From Arthrobacter silviterrae (GTDB lineage: Bacteria > Actinomycetota > Actinomycetes > Actinomycetales > Micrococcaceae): DNA of 64,000 nt. Both the position numbers and the translations under genes were made by a program. The DNA lies in NCBI RefSeq assembly GCF_011045165.1, contig NZ_JAAKZI010000001.1, positions 1 to 64,000 on the forward strand, in the 5' to 3' direction. The stretch's first letter is position 1. The number at the start of each line of letters is the position of its first letter. The notes beneath the pieces are model-generated. The model was not told where the DNA came from, searched no databases, and worked only from the letters and a program-made list of their open reading frames with translations. Shown piece after piece: positions 1 to 11,039 of the stretch.

Positions 1-278
1 ACTGCATTCGAGTAATTGCTAAATGTTTATTTCATTTAGTTTTCGTCGTTGCGATGTTCATACTTTATTTCATCGGAATTCACTTTGTCCAATCCACATT
101 GTGTGTGGCTGGTCACTCGGCGAATTCCTCAAACCAATTATTCAAGTATTTACGGCCGAATCAATGGACGGCTATATGGACTTGGAATTGTTGGTTTGGC
201 TTCCTGCAAATTGGGAGCGAATGCTTCGTTTCGAAGCGGCTCAACCTTGTGCAAGCAACAGATAAGACAATACACAGC
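1..278. other. AT-rich non-coding region at window edge
   Basis: This stretch is visibly richer in A and T than the rest of the window and carries no convincing gene. It contains a 7-bp inverted repeat with a 7-nt loop (CTAAATG at 19-25, CATTTAG at 33-39). Read on the minus strand, TTGATT followed 17 nt later by ATAATT around 135-165 resembles a housekeeping promoter. Because tyrS often lies just upstream of an rRNA operon in Micrococcaceae, this could be an rrn promoter and leader running leftward out of the window. That is an inference; no 16S sequence is present. Confidence 0.3.
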
Positions 279-310
279 TGCCCGCCCCCAATGCAAATCG
301 GGGGCGGGCA
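279..310 (-). terminator. Terminator hairpin after tyrS
   Basis: A perfect 11-bp GC-rich stem (TGCCCGCCCCC at 279-289 and its complement at 300-310) with a 10-nt loop lies about 40 bp past the tyrS stop. There is no clean U-tract, but the following minus-strand sequence is T-rich. It probably ends tyrS and the arginine-side transcription. Confidence 0.7.
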
Positions 311-351
311 GAACACGCGCGTTCACCGGGAACGGCCGGCATTGGGCGGTG

Positions 352-1662
352 TCAGGCAGTCAACTCCACCATCGCCAGGGTGCGCTTGCCGCGGCGGACC
401 AACAGGTATTTGCCGTGAAGGGCGTCGCCGGCACCAAGAACGGCATCAAGATCGGCCACCTTGGTGTTGTTCACGTAGGCGCCGCCTTCCCCCACCGTGC
501 GCCGTGCGTCGGAGTTGCTCTTGGAGAGTCCTGCAGCGACCAGCAGTTCAACAATGCCAACGCCGGAGGCCGGTGCCGAGGTGCGGGGCAGTTCCCTTGT
601 TGCCGACTCCAGCGTGGCCTCATCCAATTCAGCGAGATCACCCTGGCCAAACAAGGCTCCGGAGGCCGCGATGACCTTCAATGTGGCATCCACGCCATGC
701 ACCAGCGACGTCACCTGGAACGCCAGAGTCCGCTGGCCTTCACGGGCCTGCGGCTTCTCGGCCACGGAAACAGCAATGGCCTCAATTTGCTCACGGGACA
801 GGAAGGTGAACACCTTCAGGCGGTCCACCACGTCGTCGTCGGCCGTGTTCAGCCAGAACTGGTACATGTCGAAGGGGCTGCACATGGCGGCGTCGAGCCA
901 GATGGCATTGCCTTCGCTCTTGCCGAACTTGGTGCCGTCGGAGTTGGTGATCAGCGGCGTCCCCAGGGCATGGACGGAGGCACCCTCGACCTTGCGGATC
1001 AGGTCGGTGCCGCTGGTCAGGTTGCCCCATTGGTCGGAGCCGCCCTGCTGCAGCACACAGCCGTACTGGCGGAAGAGCTCCAGGAAATCCATGCCCTGCA
1101 GGATCTGGTAGCTGAACTCGGCGTAGCTGATGCCCTCGTCCGAGTTCAGGCGCGAGGCCACAATGTCCTTCTTGATCATGGTCCCGACCCGAAAGTACTT
1201 TCCAATGTCGCGCAGGAAGTCGATGGCGCTCATGGGCGCCGTCCAGTCCAGGTTGTTGACCATGCGGGCGGCGTTGTCGCCTTCGAACGACAGGAAGCGC
1301 TGCACCTGGCCCTGAAGGTAGCCAACCCACTCCGAAACCGTCTCCTTGGAGTTCATGGTGCGCTCCGCCGTGGGGCGCGGGTCCCCCACCAGCCCGGTGG
1401 AGCCCCCCACCAGGCCCAGCGGCTTGTGGCCGGCCAACTGCATGCGGCGCATGGTCAGCAGCTGGACCAGGTTGCCCAGGTGCAGGCTGGGGGCGGTGGG
1501 GTCGAAGCCGCAGTAATAAGTGATTGGCTCGCCGGCCAGCAGCTCTTCCAGGGCTGCCTCGTCGGTGGAGACCTGCACCAGGCCCCGCCACTTGAGCTCC
1601 TGCCAGACATTGGCGAAGCTTGGATCGTTCTCGGGGGCGTGGAGTTCAGTTTGCAAAGACAC
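352..1662 (-). CDS. tyrS: Tyrosine--tRNA ligase
   Basis: This is a 436-aa cytosolic class I aminoacyl-tRNA synthetase that charges tRNA-Tyr with tyrosine. The HIGH-type motif HLGN is at residues 61-64, the KMSKS-type motif KFGKS at 245-249, and an S4-like RNA-binding domain occupies roughly the last 65 residues. The length is normal for bacterial TyrS. The start is GTG at 1662. No Shine-Dalgarno is visible, but TAATTT sits exactly 6 nt before the GTG, which fits a leaderless mRNA. It follows helR by 90 bp on the same strand and is followed by a strong hairpin. Confidence 0.96.
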   Translation of the reverse strand: MSLQTELHAPENDPSFANVWQELKWRGLVQVSTDEAALEELLAGEPITYYCGFDPTAPSLHLGNLVQLLTMRRMQLAGHKPLGLVGGSTGLVGDPRPTAERTMNSKETVSEWVGYLQGQVQRFLSFEGDNAARMVNNLDWTAPMSAIDFLRDIGKYFRVGTMIKKDIVASRLNSDEGISYAEFSYQILQGMDFLELFRQYGCVLQQGGSDQWGNLTSGTDLIRKVEGASVHALGTPLITNSDGTKFGKSEGNAIWLDAAMCSPFDMYQFWLNTADDDVVDRLKVFTFLSREQIEAIAVSVAEKPQAREGQRTLAFQVTSLVHGVDATLKVIAASGALFGQGDLAELDEATLESATRELPRTSAPASGVGIVELLVAAGLSKSNSDARRTVGEGGAYVNNTKVADLDAVLGAGDALHGKYLLVRRGKRTLAMVELTA

Positions 1663-1668
1663 ACCACA

Positions 1669-1674
1669 AAATTA
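1669..1674 (-). promoter_or_regulatory. Candidate -10 element of tyrS (leaderless)
   Basis: TAATTT on the minus strand ends 6 nt before the tyrS GTG codon, which would put the transcription start at the start codon itself. No good -35 was found. This is an inference from spacing only. Confidence 0.4.
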
Positions 1675-1752
1675 CCAGCACGACGCCGTTTCCCCCGCTT
1701 TGCGTGCCCGTTGCGGTCCGCTGTGGCCCGGACAGCGGGCCAAGGGCAGCCC

Positions 1753-3993
1753 TCAGGCCTCGATTCCTTCGGGGAGTGGCTGGGAGGCGATGAGGCGCAG
1801 CCGCTGGGTGGGGCGGGTCATGGCAACGTAAAGGTCCCCCACCCGGCCGCCGGCCCCCGCCAGCAACGCGGCCGGTTCCACAATCACCACTCCGTCAAAT
1901 TCGAGCCCCTTGGCCTCGTGCGGGTCCAGCACCACGATGTCCTGTTCCACGGAACCGGCGCCGTGGCCCACCCGGTGGCCGTACACGGCACGCAGTGCAG
2001 CGGCCGTTTCCGGGACCATGGCGGGAGGAGCAATCACGGCAACCAGTCCGCCGGCAACAGCGGTTGTTTCCTCCTCCATGACCTCCACCACCCGGCGCAC
2101 CAGGGCGCCCGGTGCGACCTTGTCCACCAAAGGCTCCCATTCGCCGTCGCGCACTGCCTTGGGTGCCGAGACCACCTGGCCGGCCGCATTGGCCATGCGT
2201 ACCGCCGCCTCCGCTATCTGGGTGGGGGTGCGGTAGTTGACGGTCAGTTCCTCAAGCGACCAGCGCTCCCCCATGAACGGGGCCAGCGCCTGGCGCCATG
2301 AAGAGGCGCCCGCGGCGGAGCTTGTCTGGGCGATGTCGCCCACAATGGTGAACGACTTGACGGGGCAGCGGCGGACCAGCAGGCGCCACTGCATCGGCGA
2401 GAGTTCCTGGGCCTCGTCAACCACCACGTGCCCGTACGCCCAGGTACGGTCGGTGAGGGCCCTTTCCGCATTGCTCAGGGACTCCCCCTCCACAATGTTG
2501 AAATCGGCGAGCTGTTCCGCCGTCAAAATCCCGTCGACGCCGGAGTCCTCCAACTGCTGGTTCATGTTGGAGATCGCCTTCTCCGCATTCGCAAGGTCAC
2601 GGTTGCGCTGGGCTTCCCGGGCAGCCTCGGCCCGGCCTCCCGTGACGTCCATTTCGCCCAGCAGCTCCGCCGCTTCATCCAGGAGAGGGACGTCGGATTC
2701 GGTCCACGGAGCATCGGCGGGGCGCAGCAGCATGGCGCGCTCCGCATCGGTGAACTGCGGTGCCACCGCCGCCAGGATTTCCGGCTTGCTGAACATGTCG
2801 CTGACCAGCTTCTGGGCGCTCAGGGGCATCCAGCACAGATTTAGCATGACGCGGACATCACGCGAGCCGCGCACGTCGTCGGCCAGGTAGGACCTGTCGG
2901 CAGTGTTGCCCGCGCCGTTGGCCTCGATGTGCTCGCGAAGCTGTTCAGTCAGCTCCCGCAGCAGGATCTTCACGAACGTCACCCGGGCCTCGTTGTGGGG
3001 CTTGCCCGTGGCCCGGGCCTTCTCCCGGGCACGGCGCACCTGCCGGACCGTGAGCACCAGCCGGGTGCCTTCGACGTCGAGCCTGACATCCCCGCGCGGC
3101 AGGCGCTGGCGGTTGGCGACGGCGTTGGCCATCACCTGGGCCATGTCGATCCTGCCCTTGAGGCGGGCCGCCTCCGGTGATTCGACGGCCGTGGCGCTGA
3201 TGCCGGGCAGGAGGTGCCCCACACTGGCCATCACGACGCCGGTCTCGCCGAGGGACGGCAGCACGCGCTCGATGTACTTCATGAAAGCGCTGGACGGCCC
3301 CACCAGGAGCACGCCGGCCGATTGGAGGCGTTCGCGGTGGGTGTACAGCAGGTAGGCGGCCCGGTGCAGCGCCACGGCGGTCTTGCCGGTGCCGGGGCCG
3401 CCCTGGACCACCAGCGCGCCGCTCAATGGCGAGCGGATGATGCGGTCCTGTTCGGCCTGAATTGTGCCGACGATGTCGCTCATGCGCCCGGTGCGCTTGG
3501 AATTGAGCGCGGCAAGGAGCGCCCCCTCCCCTTGGAGGTGTTCGCCGTCCACCAGCATGGTGTGGTCCAGGACGTCATCCTCGATGGACTTCACGGTGCG
3601 CCCTTGCAGGATCAGGTGGCGCCGGCGCCGGACGCCCAACCGTTCAAAGGCCGTGGCCTGGTAAAAGGTGCCGGCCTCCGGGGCCCGCCAGTCCACCATC
3701 AGCTGGCGGAGGTCATCCGTGGACAAGCCGATCCGGCCAATGTAGCGAAGCTCCCCGGAGTCCAGGTCCAGGCGGCCAAACGCCAGTTTGTCGTCCACGG
3801 CGTTCAGTTGCGCCAGGCGGTTCTCGTACAGCGAGGCAAAGGCGTCCCGCTCGGAACGGTTCTGGTGCGTGCCCATGGACTTGGTCCGGCGAACCTCCCC
3901 GAGTTGCTCGATTTTCTCAGCGCGAAGTTCATCCAGGCGGGCGTACAGGCCCTCAACGTAGGAACGTTCATTGGCCAGCTCGGCGTCATACAT
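1753..3993 (-). CDS. helR: HelR/HelD-type RNA polymerase recycling ATPase (UvrD-like)
   Basis: This 746-aa superfamily 1 helicase-like protein has an N-terminal helical coiled segment (about residues 1-75), a Walker A GGPGTGKT at 198-205, a DEAQ Walker B (VVVDEAQEL near 530) and a UvrD-type C-terminus ending in LYVAMTRPTQRL. The early VDWRAPEAGTFYQAT segment is typical of the HelD/HelR group rather than of UvrD, PcrA or Rep. Members bind RNA polymerase, remove it from stalled or rifamycin-blocked complexes, and in mycobacteria and Streptomyces contribute to rifamycin tolerance. The start is ATG at 3993 after CAGGAG. It is probably transcribed separately from tyrS. Confidence 0.85.
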   Translation of the reverse strand: MYDAELANERSYVEGLYARLDELRAEKIEQLGEVRRTKSMGTHQNRSERDAFASLYENRLAQLNAVDDKLAFGRLDLDSGELRYIGRIGLSTDDLRQLMVDWRAPEAGTFYQATAFERLGVRRRRHLILQGRTVKSIEDDVLDHTMLVDGEHLQGEGALLAALNSKRTGRMSDIVGTIQAEQDRIIRSPLSGALVVQGGPGTGKTAVALHRAAYLLYTHRERLQSAGVLLVGPSSAFMKYIERVLPSLGETGVVMASVGHLLPGISATAVESPEAARLKGRIDMAQVMANAVANRQRLPRGDVRLDVEGTRLVLTVRQVRRAREKARATGKPHNEARVTFVKILLRELTEQLREHIEANGAGNTADRSYLADDVRGSRDVRVMLNLCWMPLSAQKLVSDMFSKPEILAAVAPQFTDAERAMLLRPADAPWTESDVPLLDEAAELLGEMDVTGGRAEAAREAQRNRDLANAEKAISNMNQQLEDSGVDGILTAEQLADFNIVEGESLSNAERALTDRTWAYGHVVVDEAQELSPMQWRLLVRRCPVKSFTIVGDIAQTSSAAGASSWRQALAPFMGERWSLEELTVNYRTPTQIAEAAVRMANAAGQVVSAPKAVRDGEWEPLVDKVAPGALVRRVVEVMEEETTAVAGGLVAVIAPPAMVPETAAALRAVYGHRVGHGAGSVEQDIVVLDPHEAKGLEFDGVVIVEPAALLAGAGGRVGDLYVAMTRPTQRLRLIASQPLPEGIEA

Positions 3994-4041
3994 GCAAAGG
4001 CTCCTGTTACATAAGGCGAACCACCAAAAGGCGGACCGTCT

Positions 4042-4049
4042 ATTCTATA
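4042..4049 (-). promoter_or_regulatory. Candidate -10 box of helR
   Basis: TATAGAAT on the minus strand lies about 50 nt upstream of the helR ATG in a GC-rich region and matches a sigma-70 -10 element. The interval upstream (about 4050-4100) has partial dyad symmetry (GGGGTCC / GGGACC), but I could not match it confidently to the known rifamycin-associated element. Confidence 0.45.
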
Positions 4050-4420
4050 CCCGCCAGTCGGGCAAGGGGTCCGGGCACGCCACAAGGGACCAACCAAAAG
4101 TGCCCGTCCCGGCTTCCAGTGTGCCACCGGTGGCGGCTTCGCCATCCCGCATCCCGGCGCCGGGCGGCACGCGTGAATTGCCTTCCCCGCGCAGTGCCGT
4201 TCAGCCGGCAAGAACGGAGGTGAATTCTTTGAAAACAGTTCGTCCGGACGGGTGGCCGGGGAGGGCAGCCCCATACCGGCCATAAACCGCGGAAACTGGC
4301 GGAATTTCGAGGGTCGCGGAACGCCCCTGGACACGCCCTGGCGGGGTGCCCAAAGTGTCTTCCAGCCCTCCACGCCACCCACTGCCAAAAGTGGGGTTTT
4401 CCTTGGCCCAAAAAGGTGCT
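4050..4420. other. Intergenic region between helR and GNAT gene
   Basis: About 370 bp between the divergent helR and acetyltransferase genes. Apart from the promoter elements at each end I see no convincing gene, RNA or repeat here. Confidence 0.5.
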
Positions 4421-4430
4421 TATATATTCT
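4421..4430 (+). promoter_or_regulatory. Candidate -10 element of the GNAT gene
   Basis: TATATATTCT sits immediately upstream of the GTG at 4433. With TATATA as -10 the transcription start falls on the GTG, so the mRNA is probably leaderless. No Shine-Dalgarno is present. Confidence 0.45.
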
Positions 4431-4432
4431 CC

Positions 4433-5092
4433 GTGCAACACAACATTTCACTCCCCGGGCATGGTGTCCGGCTTGTGCCGCTGAGGCGTCGCCACGCGGC
4501 AGATCTGTTCCCCTACATCGATGCTGACATGTGGGCCGGCATGGCCTCGGAACAGCCGTCCTCCAAACGTGCCCTGGACCGCTTGTTCGCCTCACGCATC
4601 GCCGATCCGGCGATCATTGCCTTTGCCGTGATCGATGAGGAAACCGGCACAGTTGCCGGCACCACCAGCCTGTACGACTACGTGCCGGAGCAGTCTCGGG
4701 TGGAACTTGGCATGACATTTTTTGGCCGAAACTATTGGGGCCGCAACGTCAATGCCGCCTCGAAATTAGCGCTTTTGGGATTTGCCTTCGAGGAACTCCT
4801 GGTGCACCGGGTGACCCTGCGCTGCGACATGCGCAATTCACGCAGCGCAGCCGCCATCGTCAAGCTCGGCGCCACGTTTGAGGGCGTGCTGCGCGGCTAC
4901 CGCCGCGGGCATGACGGGACCCGCGTGGACACCGGACTGTACTCCATCCTGGAGCACGAATGGCCCCAGTCCCGGTCCTCCCTGGTCCAGCGCCTCACCC
5001 CGGCAGACCTGCTGCCGGAGGTGACGGAGATTATTGAGTTTTCTGAACAGCTGGTGCGCGCCGACGCGGGGGGCGCACCACTCCCGGCTTGA
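4433..5092 (+). CDS. GNAT family N-acetyltransferase (RimJ/RimL-like)
   Basis: This 219-aa protein has the RimJ/RimL-type acetyltransferase fold, which moves acetyl from acetyl-CoA to an amino group. The recognisable parts are GVRLVPLRRRHA near the N-terminus, the central GMTFFGRNYWGRNVNAAS block (acetyl-CoA loop region), and NSRSAAAIVKLGATFEGVLR toward the C-terminus. The acceptor cannot be told from sequence. I chose GTG 4433 because homology begins there and a -10 element precedes it. The frame is also open upstream to an ATG at 4346, but that part looks non-coding. Its last 62 bp overlap the convergent mpg gene. Confidence 0.82.
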   Translation: MQHNISLPGHGVRLVPLRRRHAADLFPYIDADMWAGMASEQPSSKRALDRLFASRIADPAIIAFAVIDEETGTVAGTTSLYDYVPEQSRVELGMTFFGRNYWGRNVNAASKLALLGFAFEELLVHRVTLRCDMRNSRSAAAIVKLGATFEGVLRGYRRGHDGTRVDTGLYSILEHEWPQSRSSLVQRLTPADLLPEVTEIIEFSEQLVRADAGGAPLPA

Positions 5093-5696
5093 ACTTTGAC
5101 ACCGTGGGGTCCCCGCCAATCCAGAACCGCCAGGGGTACTCTTCGGTGCCACCCGCCCCGCTGATGCCAACCCGCGGGCCGGCCATGACCGCCGTCGCCG
5201 GCCTTTCAGGCAGGGTCACCGTCACTTCCCCGCCCAGCGCGGCGATGCCGTTGTGCTCGCGGCCGAAGCCCATCGCCTTGGCCAGCCTGGCCGGTCCTTG
5301 CGCCAGTTCGCTGTCGCGTTTGGCGGTGGGGCGGCGCAGGCGTGCCAAATCAAGCCCCTCCACGATCTCCCCCGCCCTCATGAGGCATCCGGACGACGTC
5401 CCTTCCGGCCGGCACACCAGGTTGGCACTGAAGTGCATGCCGTAGCTGAAATAGACGTACAGGTGGCCGGGCGGACCGAACATGACGGAATTGCGCTCGG
5501 TCTTCCCCCTGTAGGTGTGGGCGCCGGGATCCGGATCCTGTGAATCTTTGGGTCCCAGGTAGGCCTCCACCTCCGTCAGGCGTACGACGACGGGACCTTC
5601 CGGACTTTCATGCCTCACCAGTGCGCCCAGCAGGAATGGGGCCACTTCCGTGGCAGGACGCTGCAAAAGTTCCAATATGTCAATTGACGAGGCCAT
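5031..5696 (-). CDS. mpg: DNA-3-methyladenine glycosylase, AAG/MPG family
   Basis: This 221-aa base-excision repair enzyme removes 3-methyladenine and other alkylated purines. Family landmarks include LRLTEVEAYL-type sequence (here VRLTEVEAYLGPKDS) carrying the catalytic Glu, SYGMHFSANLVC and the LARAMG-like AKAMGF segment. The length is typical for bacterial AAG. The start is ATG 5696. The C-terminus (KPGVVRPPRRRAPAVQKTQ) runs into the convergent acetyltransferase gene. An AlkA-type enzyme of overlapping specificity lies 0.8 kb away. Confidence 0.9.
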   Translation of the reverse strand: MASSIDILELLQRPATEVAPFLLGALVRHESPEGPVVVRLTEVEAYLGPKDSQDPDPGAHTYRGKTERNSVMFGPPGHLYVYFSYGMHFSANLVCRPEGTSSGCLMRAGEIVEGLDLARLRRPTAKRDSELAQGPARLAKAMGFGREHNGIAALGGEVTVTLPERPATAVMAGPRVGISGAGGTEEYPWRFWIGGDPTVSKFKPGVVRPPRRRAPAVQKTQ

Positions 5697-5772
5697 ATTT
5701 CCACGTTAGCAGGACTGTCAGCTGCAACTTCGAGCCGGCGTTTTTTGTGCCGATGGGCCGGGACCACGGACC

Positions 5773-6411
5773 TCAGGACGCGCCGGAGCTGTCCGTTCCG
5801 GTGTAGAAGGCAGTGGTGCGGACAGCCGCGGCACGGGCACCGTCCGCCTCGGCACCATGGGCAATTGCCGCAGTGGCCCAGGCGTCGCTGCTGGCCTCAA
5901 AGAAAGATTGCATGGCATGGGTTGGCAGCGGGTTCGACGGGCCGGTGGGGATGCCCCGCAAGTACTGGTAAAGGCCCAGCAAGGTGGCATCCCACCCCAC
6001 GCCAACGGCTCCCGGCCCGTAGGTGCCCATCAAGTCGGGATCAACCGTGGCCGTGTGCCGCAACTCCACCAGGGCATGGTCGGTATTGGTGGGCGTCACC
6101 GTGAAGACAAGCTCGGAGTCGGGGCCGGCACCCATAACCCACGAAACGCGGAAGCTCCGACCGGGATTGCATTCCAGCACTTCGCCCGAGGCGTTGCCCT
6201 CCAGTGAGTAGTGCCCGCCAATGGCGAGGTCCCCCGAAATGGGCAGGAACCACTCTTGAATGCGCCCGGGCTCGGTGCATGCAGCCCAGACGTCGTGCGC
6301 AGGTGAGGAGAGTTCCTGGTGGAGAACCACTGTGGTGGCCTCCTGATGGTTGAGTTGGGTTGTCGTGACCAGTCGGGTGGTGCTGAGAAGAATGTCCATG
6401 ATGTCAGCCAT
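5773..6411 (-). CDS. SRPBCC/AHSA1-domain protein
   Basis: This 212-aa protein has a START-like/AHSA1 fold, recognisable from SSPAHDVWAACTEPGRIQEW (around residues 34-53) followed by the beta-rich GGHYSLEGNASGEVLE and later FRVSWVM segments. Such proteins form a hydrophobic ligand cavity and are linked in actinobacteria to stress or to ArsR-type operons, but no specific function can be assigned. The Ala/Thr-rich C-terminal 45 residues lie outside the core fold. It is divergent from alkA. Two in-frame Met codons near 6411 and 6399 are both possible starts. Confidence 0.75.
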   Translation of the reverse strand: MADIMDILLSTTRLVTTTQLNHQEATTVVLHQELSSPAHDVWAACTEPGRIQEWFLPISGDLAIGGHYSLEGNASGEVLECNPGRSFRVSWVMGAGPDSELVFTVTPTNTDHALVELRHTATVDPDLMGTYGPGAVGVGWDATLLGLYQYLRGIPTGPSNPLPTHAMQSFFEASSDAWATAAIAHGAEADGARAAAVRTTAFYTGTDSSGAS

Positions 6412-6482
6412 GCAGCCAGACTAGGTGAGGGGTGGCGTTCGGGCAACCATCCGGCCGCGCGCACGCATGGCAGGATGATGAC

Positions 6483-7358
6483 ATGGCAGTTGCTTTGGAA
6501 TTCCGTCCCCCCTTTGAGCCCGGCATCTTTGATTTTTTGTCAGCCCGCGCCGTGGCTGGTGTCGAGGAAGCAACGTCCACCAGCTATGCCCGGACATTGT
6601 CCCTCCCTGGCGGCCATGGGTGGTTCAAGCTGGTGTGGGACGGTTCGCGGTTGCTGCTCGAGCACGAGGTGGAGGATGTTGCGGACGTGCCGGCCCTGGT
6701 GTCGCGCGTGCGCCATTTGTTCAACCTGGACCATGATCCGGCCGCCGCTGACGCTGCCCTGGCGAAAGATCCCCTGCTTGCGGAGCGGATTGCCAAGCTG
6801 CCGGGCATCCGGCTGCCCGGTTGTGTTGACCCCGCGGAAATCCTGCTCCGGGCCATGGTGGGCCAGCAAATCACAGTGGCTGCTGCGACCACGGCACTGC
6901 GGCAGCTGGCAGTTCTCGGCACATCCAGCCGGCTCCCCCAGGGGACCCTGACCCGTTTCTTTCCGACGCCGGCACAGCTCGCCATGGGCGGGCGCCTCAT
7001 ACTGCGGGGGCCCCAGCGGCGGATCGACAGCATCCTTGCCGTTGCAGGCATGCTGGCCGGCGGCGGCTTGCGCATCGATGCCTCTGACACACCAGAAACG
7101 CTGGCCGAAAAACTGTTGCCGCTTCCGGGGATTGGCCCGTGGACGGTGGGCTACGTCAGCATGCGGGTGCTGGCCAACAGTGATGTGTTCCTGCCCACGG
7201 ATGCCGCCGTGCGCAATGGCTATGGGGTTCTTCGGGGAGACACCTTGGCCCAGGCCCGCACCATCAAGTCACCTGTGTTGGCCAGGATGGCAGAACCACT
7301 GCGGCCTTGGCGCTCCTACGCCACCTTGCATTTCTGGCGGGTTTCCGGGGAGAAATAG
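6483..7358 (+). CDS. alkA: DNA-3-methyladenine glycosylase II, AlkA type
   Basis: This 291-aa HhH-GPD superfamily glycosylase excises a wide range of alkylated bases. The N-terminal third resembles the AlkA N-domain (RPPFEPGIFDFLSARAVAG). The HhH-GPD core starts near VDPAEILLRAMVGQQITVAA; the hairpin is LPLPGIGPWTVGYVSMR and the catalytic Asp lies in FLPTDAAVR. I chose ATG 6483 rather than the upstream in-frame ATG 6432 because homology begins there and the start is preceded by an AGGATGATG-type purine stretch. No Ada domain or cysteine-rich N-terminal extension is present. Confidence 0.88.
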   Translation: MAVALEFRPPFEPGIFDFLSARAVAGVEEATSTSYARTLSLPGGHGWFKLVWDGSRLLLEHEVEDVADVPALVSRVRHLFNLDHDPAAADAALAKDPLLAERIAKLPGIRLPGCVDPAEILLRAMVGQQITVAAATTALRQLAVLGTSSRLPQGTLTRFFPTPAQLAMGGRLILRGPQRRIDSILAVAGMLAGGGLRIDASDTPETLAEKLLPLPGIGPWTVGYVSMRVLANSDVFLPTDAAVRNGYGVLRGDTLAQARTIKSPVLARMAEPLRPWRSYATLHFWRVSGEK

Positions 7359-7396
7359 GGGCACGGGCAATAACAGTCACAGGCCCCCAAGGGCGG

Positions 7397-8128
7397 CTAC
7401 TTTGGTAGCGCCGACGGCCAGGGCAGCAGTGTGGGCAGTTCCACGGAGTCCGCCGCCGCCTCAGCGCGCAGGCTGCCCATGGTGGGTGTGCGCCCCGCAA
7501 GCCAGGCGGCCATGTCGGTCAACATGCCCTGGACGGAAACGGTGTTTTCGCCGACGCCCAGCGTCATGGGCTCAAGTCCCAGCGGCAGCAGCTTCAGGCG
7601 GGTGTCAGCGGGTACCCGGTCCGCGAGAAAGCTGATCAGGTACAGGCAAAATTCCTTGGACCAGGTTTCCGGGCCGCGGCCCACGTTGAGGTCGGCCAGG
7701 TGGATCACGAGTTCGCGCCACAGCGCCAGGCCGCCACCATAAATGTCACCGTCACGGTAGCTGATCGGCAGCTTCCACTGCTCGTCGGACAGCCCGGCCA
7801 GCACGGGAAGCACACGCTGCAGCCCGGCTTCGAGGTTGGCCTTGTGTTCGGCCGCAGAGTGGCCGGCCGCCATTTCAATGGCCTGCGTCCGCCCGCCCTG
7901 GCCGCCGTCGTAAAACTCAATGGTTTCCCCGCGCAGGGCGTATTCGGCTTGGCGGCCCACGGCACCGGCCACATTGCTCACATGTGCCAGGACGTGCCCG
8001 CGGGTCCAGCCGGGCAGTTCGGTGGCGGTGCGGATGTCGTCGTCGCCCATGGTGGCCACTTTCCGGCTCAGCGCGTCCGCCGCAGCACCGAGGCGGTCCA
8101 TCAGCTGTTCAGTTGAAATCTCAGTCAT
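7397..8128 (-). CDS. Maleylpyruvate isomerase family (mycothiol-dependent, DinB-like) protein
   Basis: This 243-aa protein carries the MDMPI N-terminal DinB-like four-helix domain, with the hallmark LPGWTRGHVLAHVSNVAG near residues 43-60 supplying metal/mycothiol-binding residues. A C-terminal SCP2-like domain is plausible in the last 80 residues. Family members use mycothiol, the actinobacterial thiol, for isomerase or detoxification reactions; the substrate here is unknown. I chose ATG 8128 because upstream in-frame sequence lies in the repeat region and lacks homology. Confidence 0.8.
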   Translation of the reverse strand: MTEISTEQLMDRLGAAADALSRKVATMGDDDIRTATELPGWTRGHVLAHVSNVAGAVGRQAEYALRGETIEFYDGGQGGRTQAIEMAAGHSAAEHKANLEAGLQRVLPVLAGLSDEQWKLPISYRDGDIYGGGLALWRELVIHLADLNVGRGPETWSKEFCLYLISFLADRVPADTRLKLLPLGLEPMTLGVGENTVSVQGMLTDMAAWLAGRTPTMGSLRAEAAADSVELPTLLPWPSALPK

Positions 8129-8137
8129 GGCCCAAGC

Positions 8138-8263
8138 ATAGCGGCCGAGGGGCCCGCTGCGGGGGCCCACAGCCGCGAGGGACCCGCGCCGAGCTTGCGA
8201 GGCGTGGGAGCGGCTGGGGACGTGCGAGCGGCGGGAGGGCGCTGTGCGATAGCGGCCGAGGGG
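8138..8263. repeat. GC-rich direct repeat pair downstream of argH
   Basis: ATAGCGGCCGAGGGG occurs at 8138-8152 and again at 8249-8263. Between the copies are GC-rich partial palindromes such as GGGCCC...GGGCCC. It looks like a small dispersed intergenic repeat typical of high-GC actinobacteria, but no second genomic copy is visible in this window. Confidence 0.5.
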
Positions 8264-8265
8264 AC

Positions 8266-8301
8266 AAAAATGCCCCCACCCTGGGCGGGCGGGGGCATTT
8301 T
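8266..8301 (-). terminator. Rho-independent terminator of the arginine operon
   Basis: On the minus strand an 8-bp stem ATGCCCCC/GGGGGCAT with a GC-rich inner part is followed by TTTTTG. It sits 23 bp past the argH stop. The A-tract on the other side means it could also work for rightward transcripts. Confidence 0.82.
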
Positions 8302-8323
8302 CACCATTCAGGCACGACGCCGG

Positions 8324-10947
<2,624 letters not shown>

Positions 10948-11039
10948 GTTCTTTTCTCCTCATGTGCTGTTTCCCCCGGCCAATGCAGCACGGGTGGAAA
11001 GGGGTTTGTTAGCTCTAGGTTATGTGGTTTGAAAGGTGA

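Noticed and set aside
49-2301. A 750-codon open frame on the plus strand opposite tyrS and helR
   Set aside because: It is antisense to two well-supported genes and reflects the codon bias of high-GC DNA; it has no recognisable domain.
4050-4100. Possible rifamycin-associated element upstream of helR
   Set aside because: Only partial dyad symmetry; I could not match it to the published motif with confidence.
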